From Siphonodentalium dalli (taxonomy: Eukaryota; Mollusca; Scaphopoda; Gadilida; Siphonodentaliidae), in contig CP136061.1 of assembly GCA_032622095.1 (NCBI GenBank), positions 63,121,127-63,185,126 on the forward strand: 64,000 nucleotides of DNA. The letters run 5' to 3'. Below, one piece after another: positions 47,381 through 57,277 of the stretch. The translations under genes and the position numbers were made by a program. The notes under the pieces were generated by a model that was not told the origin of the DNA, searched no databases, and worked only from the letters and a program-made list of their open reading frames with translations. How positions within the stretch are numbered: position 1 is the stretch's first letter; the number at the start of each line of letters is the position of its first letter.

Positions 47381-48136
47381 AACTAGAGGTGTGACTGTCC
47401 CAATGGGACTATGGATACCCCCCTGTTTTTAAAATACTAAGATGTGTCACATGTCCGTAAATATTAAGTTAAAATAATAAAATAACAGTTCCCATTGCAG
47501 GTGTACAACCATAACCCTAATCTTAAATCTATTGACCGAAAAATGTAGGAATAAAAGCTTGGACAAAATTATGCATGTTGCGAAAAAAATTCCAAGTCGA
47601 AAAAGGGGAATAACTCCACACAAAAAATGTCGGACAGACGTGATAATCGCAGGTGCACAGGTTCCCATGGTACTAAATATCAGGGCCAAGATTAAAAAAC
47701 ATTGACCAAAAAATGTAGGAATAAAAGCTCGGACAAAATTATGCATGTTGCAAAAAAATTCTAAGTCGAAAAAGGGGGATAACTCCACCAAAAAATGTCG
47801 GGCAGACATCATAATCGCAGGTATACAAGTTCCCATGGTACTAAATAACTGTGCCATGTTTTTAAAAAATTGACCTAAAAATGTAGGAATAAAAGCTCGG
47901 ACAAAAGTATACATGTTGCGAAAGACATTTCTAAGTCGAAAAAGGGGGATAACTCCAGACGTCATAATCGCAGGTGCACAGGTTCCCATGGTGGTTGATG
48001 TCTGTGCCAAGTTTCAAGGAAATTGATAAATAAACGACTGAGAAAAACTCCGGACAAATTTGTGTCCACGGATGGACCGACGGACGGACAAGCTGACTCC
48101 AGCATACCCCCCCTAACATCGTTGCGGGAGGTATAA
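47381..48136. repeat. 785-bp dispersed repeat, tandem copy 2
   Basis: It starts at once after copy 1 with the same AACTAGAGGTGTGACTGTCC and ends 'cgttgcgggaggtataact'. It is slightly shorter than copy 1 through small deletions. The 187-codon minus-strand frame across it is made of the internal repeat units and is not a gene. Confidence 0.85.
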
Positions 48137-48777
48137 CTATCAACATGGCTCATGAAAACGACATGGCTACGTCACAACATTGCACCTGGCAAGAATCCTG
48201 AGAAAAGCATGTATTGATGTGAAGTCTTTATAAATAGACAGTGTTTTCCATGGGAAATGTCCCTATACCGGTACCATTAGACAAGTGAATATGTTTATAT
48301 GACAGAAAATTGTTAGTTTGACGAGTTTGACTAATTATAGCACAATGACAATTTTTCGAAAATGGAACTATTTTGTTCATCATTTGTAAATGGTCTATTG
48401 TGTACAACTTACGAAATGTACAAGTACTGCCCATTTTTTGCCTTGGAAAATTTGCCCTCTGTTTGATGGAATGTGTTCACATGTGGGGGGAGGGGGATTA
48501 TCAGGGCTGGGGAGGGGTGGAATTAAAAACTATGTAAAACCAGTTATCTCCCCACCGGGGGGGGGGGGGGGGGGTGTGCAGGGGGATGTCATAGCACACT
48601 GGTAATACAATCCTGAAGGCTTAGCACTCCAGTAATACATGCATGTAGGCTTCTATCAGATTTTAATACACAACAATGTAATGAGCTTAGAATTTTGAAA
48701 AAATACTGAAGGAACTTATTAATAATAAAAATAAGATTCATATTTCAAAGTTATGACAAAGTGAGTAAATTTATTAC

Positions 48778-48942
48778 CATCAGCAGCAACAACAACATTC
48801 TGTGGATCAGTGACACCAGTCAAATCGATGGCAGTTATGATGTACTCTGTGGGTCCAGGCTTGTCTACAGGCTTCAACCAAGTTAGTTTAACATGAGTGG
48901 CATTCAAGATAAACGTTTGCAAGTTAGTGACTGGTTGAGGTG
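48778..48942 (-). CDS. Exon 2: first half of FN3 domain B
   Basis: The acceptor is TATATAG|CACC and the donor GATG|GTAATA. Phase 1 in and out. It encodes APQPVTNLQTFILNATHVK, then LTWLKPVDKPGPTEYIIT and AIDLTGVTDPQNVVVAADG. 'P.PVTNL......V.LTW..P......EYIIT' is the standard FN3 A-to-C' half, with conserved Pro, Trp and Tyr. The codon split at the exon 1 junction (G|CA, Ala) restores a normal linker 'DVEAPQPV'. Confidence 0.9.
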
Positions 48943-49265
48943 CTATATAAAAGGAGAAAGATATTTGTCAAAACTTTTGAATACAAAATCAACACTTATT
49001 TTATTAATATAGCTGTTTGATTGAAATATCAAGAAAAAACATTAAAAAAAACAAATAAAATAAGACAATTATCAGTCATCTTGGCTCCTGGTGGCTTGAC
49101 AGTCAATAAGCTAAATGGTCAAAAAAATATTTCAGCATGTAAGCAATATACACACAATCTTCAAGTAGGGACAATATTAAAATGTGTTAGGCTTTGAGAT
49201 ACACAACTTTGTTAGAATTCTACAACTTCATATATTGTTTCAAATAAATTTCTCAATGAAATCTA
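48943..49265. other. Intron 1 DNA next to the Helitron cluster
   Basis: AT-rich, with poly-A tracts and no recognised element. A long poly-G block lies outside it, on the other side of exon 2, at 48,557-48,574. Confidence 0.5.
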
Positions 49266-49879
49266 TCTATACTATATATTTTGAGAACTCCGTATATATA
49301 TATGTGTGTGTGTGGTTACTTCATAGAATCCAAAACGCGTGTAAAGATTGAGCTCAAACTTCCTATGTAAGTGTCAAATCCCACCGACAAGACCGTGGTC
49401 GCGTTTTAGAGAAGCTCAGAGCACCCGTTCTCCAATCTCAAATCACCGCAAAGGCACGGCGTGGGTTAATCAAGTGATTATTTAATGAGCGTTTGTTTTT
49501 GACGCATCTCTATAAAGAGCGTCTGTTTCCCATTCAACGTTATTAGCATCTGCCGAGTTATATACGGGAACATTGAGTGCTTGCCTATGCGGGGAGATTT
49601 ATTGGAGCTCTTACAACATCATTGTTATAGTATGTATGACACTTAGGTCAGGGCTTAGGGGGGGGGGTAGTTATAGGCATAATGCTTCTCAGAAATCCCG
49701 GTTACAAACCAACACTCACAATTTCGTATTTACGCAAACGTTATCGCTCGAAATTTATTCCCTGCGAGCACGGATGGCGCGCTTTGTTTTTACAGTACCG
49801 AAATCATCCCAGATAATCACGAATATAGCATCAGATTTCTCCCCAGATATACCGTTATAAAGCTACTGGAATCTGCCAA
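49266..49879 (+). mobile_element. Helitron-like tandem unit 1
   Basis: It starts A|TCTATACTATATATTTTGAG, the classic Helitron 5' type. It includes 'aatcaccgcaaaggcacggc', 'cccattcaacgttattagca' and 'aacgttatcgctcgaaattt', ending 'ctactggaatctgccaa'. The next copy starts without a gap. The usual CTAG end is not present, so this is a tandem truncated copy. Confidence 0.75.
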
Positions 49880-50505
49880 TCTATACTATATATTTTGAGA
49901 CTTCGTATATATATATGTGTGTATATATGTGTGTACTTCATAGAATCCAAAACGCGTGTACATATTGAGCTCAAACTTCCTATGTTAGTGTCAAATCCCA
50001 CCGACACGACCGTGGTCGCGGTTTAGAGAAGCTCAGAGCACCCGTTCTCCAATCTCAAATCACCGCAAAGGCACGGCGTGGGTTAATCAAGTGATTATTT
50101 AATGAGCGTTTGTTTTTGACGCATCTCTATAAAGAGCGTCTGTTTCCCATTCAACGTTATTAGCATCTACAGAGTTATACGCATTGAGTGCTTGCCTATG
50201 CGGGGAGATTTATTGGAGCTCTTACAACATCATTGTTATAGTATGTATGGCACTTAGGTCAGGGCTTAGGGGGGGGTAGTTATAGGCATAATGCTTCTCA
50301 GAAATCCCGGTTACAAACCAACACTCACAATTTCGTATTTACGCAAACGTTATCGCTCGAAATTTATTCCCTGCGAGCACGGATGGCGCGCTTTGTTTTT
50401 ACAGTATATACCGTCGGTATATACCGAAATCATCCCAGATAATCACGAATATAGCATCAGATTTCTCCCCAAATAGACCGTTATAAAGCTACTGGAATCT
50501 GCCAA
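49880..50505 (+). mobile_element. Helitron-like tandem unit 2
   Basis: Nearly identical to unit 1, again starting TCTATACTATATATTTTGAG and ending 'ctactggaatctgccaa'. It differs by small indels, for example an added 'tataccgtcggtatata' at about 50,405. Confidence 0.78.
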
Positions 50506-50530
50506 TCTACTATATAATTTGAGACTTCCG

Positions 50531-50569
<39 letters not shown>

Positions 50570-51286
50570 ATATATGTGGGTACTTCAAACGCGTGTAGGA
50601 ACGGGCATCCCGACGGCAATGTCGGCTTATAAGACATCTTTACTACACATGACAGCCGCGATGGACAATTGGTCTCTATATATGTACCAAAATTACGCCG
50701 CGTTGGTGACTGGGAAATTCCAGGGAATGCCGATTGAGCTCAAACTTGCTACCTACGGGAAGTGTCATATATATGAGTGTGTCCTTTATAGACTCGAACC
50801 GATTGAGCTCAAACTTGCTAAATATTGACTGGGAAATTCCAGGGAATGCCGATTGAGCTCAAACTTGCTACCTACGGGAAGTGTCATATATATATGTGTG
50901 TGTCCTTTATAGACTCGAACCGATTGAGCTCAAACTTGCTAAATACGGGAAGTGTCATGGACGGGTTCATTAAAAAACCAAAAAATTCGGGTAAAATTGA
51001 AAAACAAAATTAAAAAGGCACAATTAACTCCTTGAAAAACCAAAAAAAATCGGGTAAAATTTAAAAACAAAAAATTAAATTAAAAAATTAAAAAGGCACA
51101 ATTAACTCATTGAAAAACAAAATAATTAACTCATTGAAAAACAAAAAATTAAATTAAAATTGTCATGTTTCTGACTATTGCCGAAATTTGGTGCAAATGC
51201 AGCACAAGTGTCTCGGAACCTGTTGCAATTGCTTTTTCGAACAAAGCCATGGGACGAATGCCGCCAGTGGCGGGCTAACCTGCTAG
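50506..51286 (+). mobile_element. Helitron-like element 3, complete ends
   Basis: It starts TCTACTATATAATTTGAGAC and ends GCCGCCAGTGGCGGGC-taacctg-CTAG followed by T. CCGCC-AGT-GGCGG is the subterminal hairpin. Inside is a two-copy tandem of about 130 bp ('gactgggaaattccagggaa', 'gattgagctcaaacttgcta') and an A-rich tail-like part. Similar sequence recurs at 53,786-54,516. Confidence 0.85.
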
Positions 51287-51844
51287 TCTACTATATAATT
51301 TGAGACTTCCGTATATAAGCTCAGAGCACCGTCTCTCCCTTCCCAATCATCAAATTCACCGCAATCGGCACTTCGGGGTTAATTGATATTCGCTCGCGAT
51401 CCAAGAGGAGTAACTCTACATTTTTTTTATATCTGTATATGTATATTTTTCAGAGAGATTTCACGAAACAAAGAATGCGTTGTCTGTCGTTCCTAGGAAG
51501 GGGGGATTTCTACGGGTAATTTTTCCACCAGAAACAAAAAATTTAATTAAAACAATTTAAAATTTAATTAAAACAATTTAAAATTTAATTAAAACAATTT
51601 AAAATTAAAAAAAATTAACAATAAAAAAACAATTCAGAAAAAAATATATATTAAATTTAAAAAACATTAAATTCATATTAAAAAATAAAAAACAAAAATA
51701 AATAAAAACAAAATAATTACAAAAATGTCATGTTTCTGACGAAATTTGGTACAAATGCAGCACAAGTGTCTCGGAACCTGTTGCAATTGCTTTTTCGAAC
51801 AAAGCCATGGGACGAATGCCGCCAGTGGCGGGCTAACCTGCTAG
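51287..51844 (+). mobile_element. Helitron-like element 4, complete ends
   Basis: It begins TCTACTATATAATTTGAGAC directly after the CTAG of element 3 and ends with the same CCGCC-AGT-GGCGG hairpin and CTAG at 51,844. The middle is a long A/T tract with 'aaaatttaattaaaacaatt' units (51,535-51,720). Confidence 0.82.
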
Positions 51845-52328
51845 TACTATATATTTTGAGAACTCCGTATATATGTATATATGTGTGTGTGTGTGTACTT
51901 CATGGAATCCAAAACGCGTGTACATATTGAGCTCAAATTTTGTATGTAAGTGTAAAATCCCACCGACACGGCTGTGGTCGCGTTTTGGAGAAGCTCCGAG
52001 CACCCTTTATCCACTCCCAAATCACAGCAAAGGCACGGCGGGGGTTAATCAAGTGATTATTTAATGAGCGTTTGTTTTTGACGCATCGCTATAAAAAGCA
52101 TCTGTTTCCCATTCAACGTTATTAGCATCTGCAGAGTTATACGGGAACATTCCTATGCGGGGAGATTTATTGGATGTAGTACTCTTACAACATCATTGTT
52201 ATAGTATGTATGACACTTAGGTCAGGGCTTGGGGGGGTAGTTATAGGCATAATGCTTCTCAGAAATCCCGGTTACAAACCAACACTCACAATTTCGTATT
52301 TACGCAAACGTTATCGCTCGAAATTTAT

Positions 52329-52345
<17 letters not shown>
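51845..52345 (+). mobile_element. Helitron-like element 5, truncated
   Basis: It follows element 4 immediately and resembles units 1 and 2 (ACTATATATTTTGAGAACTC and onward). Its TC is lost. It passes into a long inverted repeat of itself. Confidence 0.72.
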
Positions 52346-52361
<16 letters not shown>

Positions 52362-52620
52362 ATACACATAATAAATTTCGAGCGATAACGTTTGCGTAAA
52401 TACGAAATTGTGAGTTTTGGTTTGTAACCGGGATTTCTGAGAAGCATTATGCCTATAACTACCCCCCCCCCCCCCCAAGCCCTGACCTAAGTGTCATACA
52501 TACTATTACAATCATGTTGTAAGAGTACTACATCCAATAAATCTCCCCGCATAGGAATGTTCCCGTATAACTCTGCAGATGCTAATAACGTTGAATGGGA
52601 AACAGACGCTCTTTATAGCG
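52087..52620. repeat. Long inverted repeat, arms of about 260 bp
   Basis: 'aacgttatcgctcgaaattt' + 'attatgtgtatatata' faces its exact inverse around position 52,353. The arms extend outward through 'gaagcattatgcctataact', the poly-G/poly-C tract and 'aacgttgaatgggaaacaga'. The left arm is the end of Helitron-like element 5, the right arm the same sequence inverted. The left arm also has a poly-G tract that is shorter than its partner. Confidence 0.85.
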
Positions 52621-52632
52621 AATATATATATA

Positions 52633-53777
52633 CAGGCCTGGAAATCTCAAGGCGGGCTGGCGGGCTGCCCGCCTATAGCCCGCCTAGAATTTTCCAAGGC
52701 GGGCTTTTTATAGCCCGCCTCATCTACGATAGGACATTTATTATTTAGTTATTTTATTGTGTTTAATGAGTAAAATACTGCATCGAAATCGTAATTATAT
52801 TGTACAGTGTGGGGACTGTGCGCATGCGTGACCTGATGGTAATGTCAAATGGGAATTATAGCGGAATCAGTAAATTCCGGAACGAACTGTTTCGTAAATC
52901 TGATCTTTTGATCGATTCTCACACATTTTATGACCAAAATAAATAATTTCTCTTCATAAGATTGAGCTTACAATATATTTCACTGGATACAATGACACAT
53001 GTTTGTGGATAGTGAGAACCAAATGTCACTGTCCCAATTAAGTTCAACCTTTCGTTCCGTTTCCGGTTCCTATCACTGAAAATTGTATTTAGCTTGCAGC
53101 CGTCTTTTATCGCTTCGATTGACAATATTTTAATATAATTAGCTAAATGTATCCACGTATTCTAGTTTACACTGTTATTCAATTATTAAAGTTCAGAAAC
53201 TATTTTCTATGTCCTCAATTGCAAACACCCAGTAAATCTATAGATAGCGACTTGACCGCTGCAAGCAGCAGTCTGCGATCGACAATGGAATATAGATTAC
53301 TTTGAGAGAAAAAGCAGTCAATATTCAAGTGCAAATATACTGGTTTATTATTGTTCTTGATTGTGTATTTTACGTAAAATTACACTTTCATGGAGAATGC
53401 TTTTAATGTGGACAAACTCACCCAATTCTGTTGCATGGGTTGGACACCGACTGACAAATTGTTGAGTACAAACACTCTTACATTTTGTTTCTGGTTCATA
53501 TAGATTATCACAACATATAAAACATAGTTAAATATTCACCATACCATAATTACTGTGGGGGATTTTGACATTCACAACTCTGTGGACACTTTGTTTCCAC
53601 ATGAAGAAAATTAATTTAAATGGAGTTATACAACATCAAAAATAGACAAACTAACGGCAGTAGTAACTCAGATAAAATAAATCATAACTTTAAAAGTTGA
53701 GGAGGGCTATAGCCCTCCTATGCATATCTAGGAGGGCTATTAATAGCCCTCCTGGATTTTCGAGATCGCCAGCCCTG
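52633..53777. mobile_element. hAT-like insertion inside the Helitron cluster
   Basis: The ends are CAGGCCTGGAAATCTCAAGG and, inverted at the right, CAGGGCTGGCGATCTCGAAA. Both are flanked by TATATATA, an 8-bp target duplication as expected for hAT (although inside a TA-rich site). Subterminal palindromes GGCGGGCTATAGCCCGCC-like (left) and GGAGGGCTATAGCCCTCC-like (right) face each other. The length is 1,145 bp. It carries a 59-codon Cys-rich minus-strand frame but no visible transposase. Confidence 0.72.
53348..53527 (-). CDS. Cys-rich 59-codon open frame in the hAT-like element
   Basis: The frame reads LCFICCDNLYEPETKCKSVC, then TQQFVSRCPTHATELGEF and ends HNQEQ before TAA. It follows an in-frame TAA and has no ATG at its start, so it would be an internal exon or a remnant. 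The spacing of cysteines and a histidine (C-x2-CC, C-x3-C, C-x2-H) suggests a small zinc-binding fold. A GGTGAG donor-like site lies inside it (about 53,420). Family unknown. Confidence 0.3.
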   Translation of the reverse strand, partial: LCFICCDNLYEPETKCKSVCTQQFVSRCPTHATELGEFVHIKSILHESVILRKIHNQEQ

Positions 53778-53785
53778 TATATATA

Positions 53786-54516
53786 TGTGTATATATGTGG
53801 GTACTTCATAGAATCGAAAATGCGTGTTTTAGAACGGGCATCCCCACGGCAATGTCGGCTTATAAGACATCTTTACTACACATGACAGCCGATGGACAAT
53901 TGGTCTCTATATATGTACCAAAATTACGCCGCGTTGGTGACTGGGAAATTCCAGGGAATGCCGATTGAGCTCAAACTTGCTACCTACGGGAAGTGTCATA
54001 TATATGAGTGTGTCCTTTATAGACTCGAACCGATTGAGCTCAAACTTGCTAAATGTTGACTGGGAAATTCCAGGGAATGCCGATTGAGCTCAAACTTGCT
54101 ACCTACGGGAAGTGTCATATATATGTGTGTGTCCTTTATAGACTCGAATCGATTGAGCTCAAACTTGCTAAATACGGGAAGTGTCATGGACGGGTTCATT
54201 GAAAAACCAAAAAAAATCGGGTAAAATTGAAAAACAAAATTAAAAAGGCACAATTAACTCCTTGAAAAACCAAAAAAAATCGGGTAAAATTTACAAACAA
54301 AAAATTAAATTAAAAAATTAAAAAGGCACAATTAACTCATTGAAAAACAAAAAAATTAACTCATTGAAAAACAAAAAATTAAATTAAAATTGTCATGTTT
54401 CTGACTATTGCCGAAATTTGGTGCAAATGCAGCACAAGTGTCTCGGAACCTGTTGCAATTGCTTTTTCGAACAAAGCCATGGGACGAATGCCGCCAGTGG
54501 CGGGCTAACCTGCTAG
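53786..54516 (+). mobile_element. Helitron-like element 6, 5' end replaced
   Basis: It is almost identical to 50,565-51,286, including the two-copy 'gactgggaaattccaggga' tandem and the A-rich part. It ends GCCGCCAGTGGCGGGCTAAC-ctg-CTAG|T at 54,516. Its 5' part is cut by the hAT-like insertion and the inverted repeat. The end lies 23 nt from the exon 1 donor. Confidence 0.82.
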
Positions 54517-54539
54517 TAACATATAATTTATAAACAAAC

Positions 54540-54738
54540 CTTCGACATCGGTCATGATCGTCCCTGTGTAACCAGCGTCTGCTTGTCCCCCTGAGTATGT
54601 GAATATCTTTACAGTATATTCCTTATATGGAAGAAGACCTGTTGCTCTGTAGGAATTCTCATAGGATGAATCTTCAAATTTATCTTTGCTGATATTGTTT
54701 TCGGCATTTTTCTCACAAGATGGGTATTTGTCATATAC
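54540..54738 (-). CDS. Exon 1 (of those visible): second half of FN3 domain A
   Basis: The acceptor is GGTTTTAG|GTAT and the donor GAAG|GTTTGT. It reads from phase 0, leaving phase 1. It encodes VYDKYPSCEKNAENNISK, then SSYENSYRATGLLPYKEYTV and KIFTYSGGQADAGYTGTIM. 'YRATGLLPYKEYTVKIFTYS' is the FN3 E-F-strand signature ('Y.v.gLkP.t.Y.v.v.a'). The matching first half should be an upstream exon ending in phase 0. I could not find it in 54.8-64 kb, so the gene continues to the right. This is not the true first exon. Confidence 0.88.
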
Positions 54739-57277
54739 CTAAAACCGAAATAAATGAGATTTCAATTAAACAAGTCTTTGGCACACAAACAAATGCACTG
54801 AACCATGTATCCTCCAAAAAGATGGCTTTTTGCTGAGGTGTATTAATTTTCTGAGGAGGCTCAATTTGAAGGATCCAGCCTGCAAGAACTAAGATATAAA
54901 TTCTAGTTGTTATCTACATATCAACGCAAATGACTAAGCTTTCAGTGCAGTAATTCTAGAAAATATGACAGACCAAACCTGTCGCATGTAGGTATACTTC
55001 ATCACATTGTGGGACTATGCCTATGATCATTCACATCCAATCTAAGATGACAGAAATACAGGGCCAGATATATCATGGATTAGTTTTCAGTATAAAAGTC
55101 ATAACTGTACAAATCATGAATGGACGAAATCTGTTAATATTCCCATTATAATTTTTCCACTGGAAATGGCCAAGATGACCACTACAGGAGTGGACATATT
55201 TTATACTGTAAGTGCAACAACTTCAGAAGAAATGAATAGGCAAAACTTAGCTGAGTGGATATTGTTCCCTTCATATGCAGCCTCATGAGTATATTATGAC
55301 TGAGATACCAAGATCCAAAGTTGGCACAGATAAATTTTTCACTCTGAGGACCATAACTGGGCAACAAATGAATGGATGAAAACCATTATATGTGGATATA
55401 CCTTCCTCTGTAGTGGTTCATAAACAAACCAAAGATAATTGACATCAGACTTATGATGACTAATATGAGAGCTTCAAAGTTGTTTGATTGGTATTCTGTT
55501 CATTTCTAAGAGAATTCCAACTAATTGCCACTAATTTCAGCAAAGATCTCATCTTGAATAGTTTGCAAATGCCATATGAGTCATTTAAATCAAATTTGAT
55601 GTACATTTCAGTCTGGTATTAATTGAACAAATTTAAGTAAACAGAACACATAATGTGATCTTTTGGAACAAATAGACCTTACTTGTTACTGCTATATTCA
55701 AATGCAGACTAATATTTAATCACCTCTAATTTGTATTTTGTTGGTTTATGAATGTTGGCTATACATATATATTTACATAGCCCATCTGTGTTATACTAAA
55801 TCCTGTTCGGTGATTGATCAACTGCCAATTGGGTCACCCTTTTTATATCCCAATAAAACACAGACCGTAACACGACATCACCTCGTTGACCTAATCACTA
55901 AAATCACTCAGCAGTATAATTGGGAGTTCACCTGAATTGCATTGAAGCCAGTTATTTATGTCGATCACGTGATCATTACTAAGTGCTTGGTGTAGTGGTC
56001 AAAAATGTTATCGAAATTGCCATTCTCTTTCCACCCAACAAACTAAATGTCGGTTATCGACATGGGATCAAAACATAAACATACAATTACAATTAAAACA
56101 TAGTTGTTCATATGAACTTCTCAGATCACTTAATGTGTGGCAATTTGTCTTTTATAGTATGCATCACACAAAAACAAAATCGCCAATGTCATGTTTCCCC
56201 TCACAGTTCACATGCATCGCGAGGGGCATCACACGGAACACGGAAATCGATCAAAAATTCACAGGAGAAACTCAAGCTAATATTGGGCTCAATTCTGTAT
56301 GGGCTAATCTCAAAATATCATGAAATGAATGTAGTGGGTTTGTGTGTTATTGAGAGACGGCGCTTTTATATGACATGTTTTTATATTACTGCTATTCAAA
56401 ATAATTGTATAAACAGGTTACCTTACAACTAATAAATAGGATTTTTCCTATGATATGGTCTTATTTCATGCACTATCCGTTTAGAATTAACTGTTTTTCG
56501 AAAATTACATTTTGCAAATACTAAAGATTGTCTCAAGAGAGAATATTCATATCATATTGGGTATTGGTTTGGTTCGAGTATAACGGGACACTAATAAAAT
56601 TTCACAGTCTGTGATGTAAAATGCAACATGTGTAGTGTTATTTCCTAAATTAATGTGTGATTTCACATGTCATATGCTATACTTAAGACATATGTGTTAC
56701 ACAACAGACGTAACCTGTACATTTGGACTTTACCAGTTCCATGTTGAAGGAGAAATAGAAGTTTAATATATTTGAGAAGAGTTTTTGCCATATAACCCTT
56801 CTCTTATCACATAACTAATTTGTGGGCTCTTTTTGCAACGTGAAAGACATAATTGTCTTAATCAACACACAGCATGATGAAAACAAGATATTGAACATGT
56901 ATTAATCCAAAAAAACAGAAGGAAAATATATGGCTAAATTAAAGCATTCACTATATAGAAAGAAGTTTGTGGTGATAATAGTGCACTGCGCTGCCTCTCA
57001 GCCATAACTGCACACAAACATGATATACAAAGTATTACCAGTCGAGCATTGACTTGTGATGTACATGTATATATCAGAGATGTACGAGTTACAATCATGG
57101 GCCAACCAGGAAAATCAGATTACACGCGCTCAGTCATCCGAGAACAGAATGGATGCTGCTCTTACACATCATGCATGTAACCTAGAGAATTTCTCAACTA
57201 AATTGCGTTATGGGGAGCATTTCTTCAGCCCGAGAAATAATTGTGATGTTAAATTACATGTGACGTGTATGTGTAGC
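54739..57277. other. Intron or upstream DNA without a recognised gene
   Basis: Open frames of 60-106 codons (for example 56,112-56,432 plus) have no family features. No FN3-like exon with a phase-0 donor is seen. Confidence 0.45.

Larger units (their letters stand above)
13926..54738 (-). other. Partial receptor gene, FN3 repeats plus TM, probably RPTP-like
   Basis: Gene-level entry for the eleven exons listed separately. The exons run right to left and total 1,418 nt. Phases at the ten junctions are 1,1,1,0,0,1,1,1,2,1, and each acceptor picks up the phase left by the previous donor, which is very unlikely by chance. The product is a type I membrane protein with at least two and a half FN3 domains, a membrane-proximal domain with the YCNG motif and a furin-like site, and one transmembrane helix. 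RPTPs have this arrangement. Axon guidance or adhesion receptors with FN3 domains are the alternative. The start, signal peptide and cytoplasmic part are not in view. Introns range from about 0.7 to 7.2 kb and are full of transposons. Confidence 0.85.

Noticed and set aside
47447-48010. 187-codon minus-strand open frame
   Set aside because: It runs over internal units of the 785-bp repeat and repeats its own residues (TMGTCAPAI...). It is repeat-derived, not a gene.
48390-48605. Glycine-rich 71-codon frame
   Set aside because: It is the translation of poly-G tracts.
53418-53540. Cys-rich frame with a GGTGAG donor considered as an extra receptor exon
   Set aside because: It lies inside the hAT-like element bounded by TATATATA, and its phase and residues do not fit between exons 1 and 2.
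54780-54890. Open minus-strand sequence just upstream of exon 1 (ILQIEPPQKIN...) as the missing FN3 first half
   Set aside because: It lacks the conserved Trp/Tyr pattern and a phase-0 donor before exon 1. All three frames are open there by chance.
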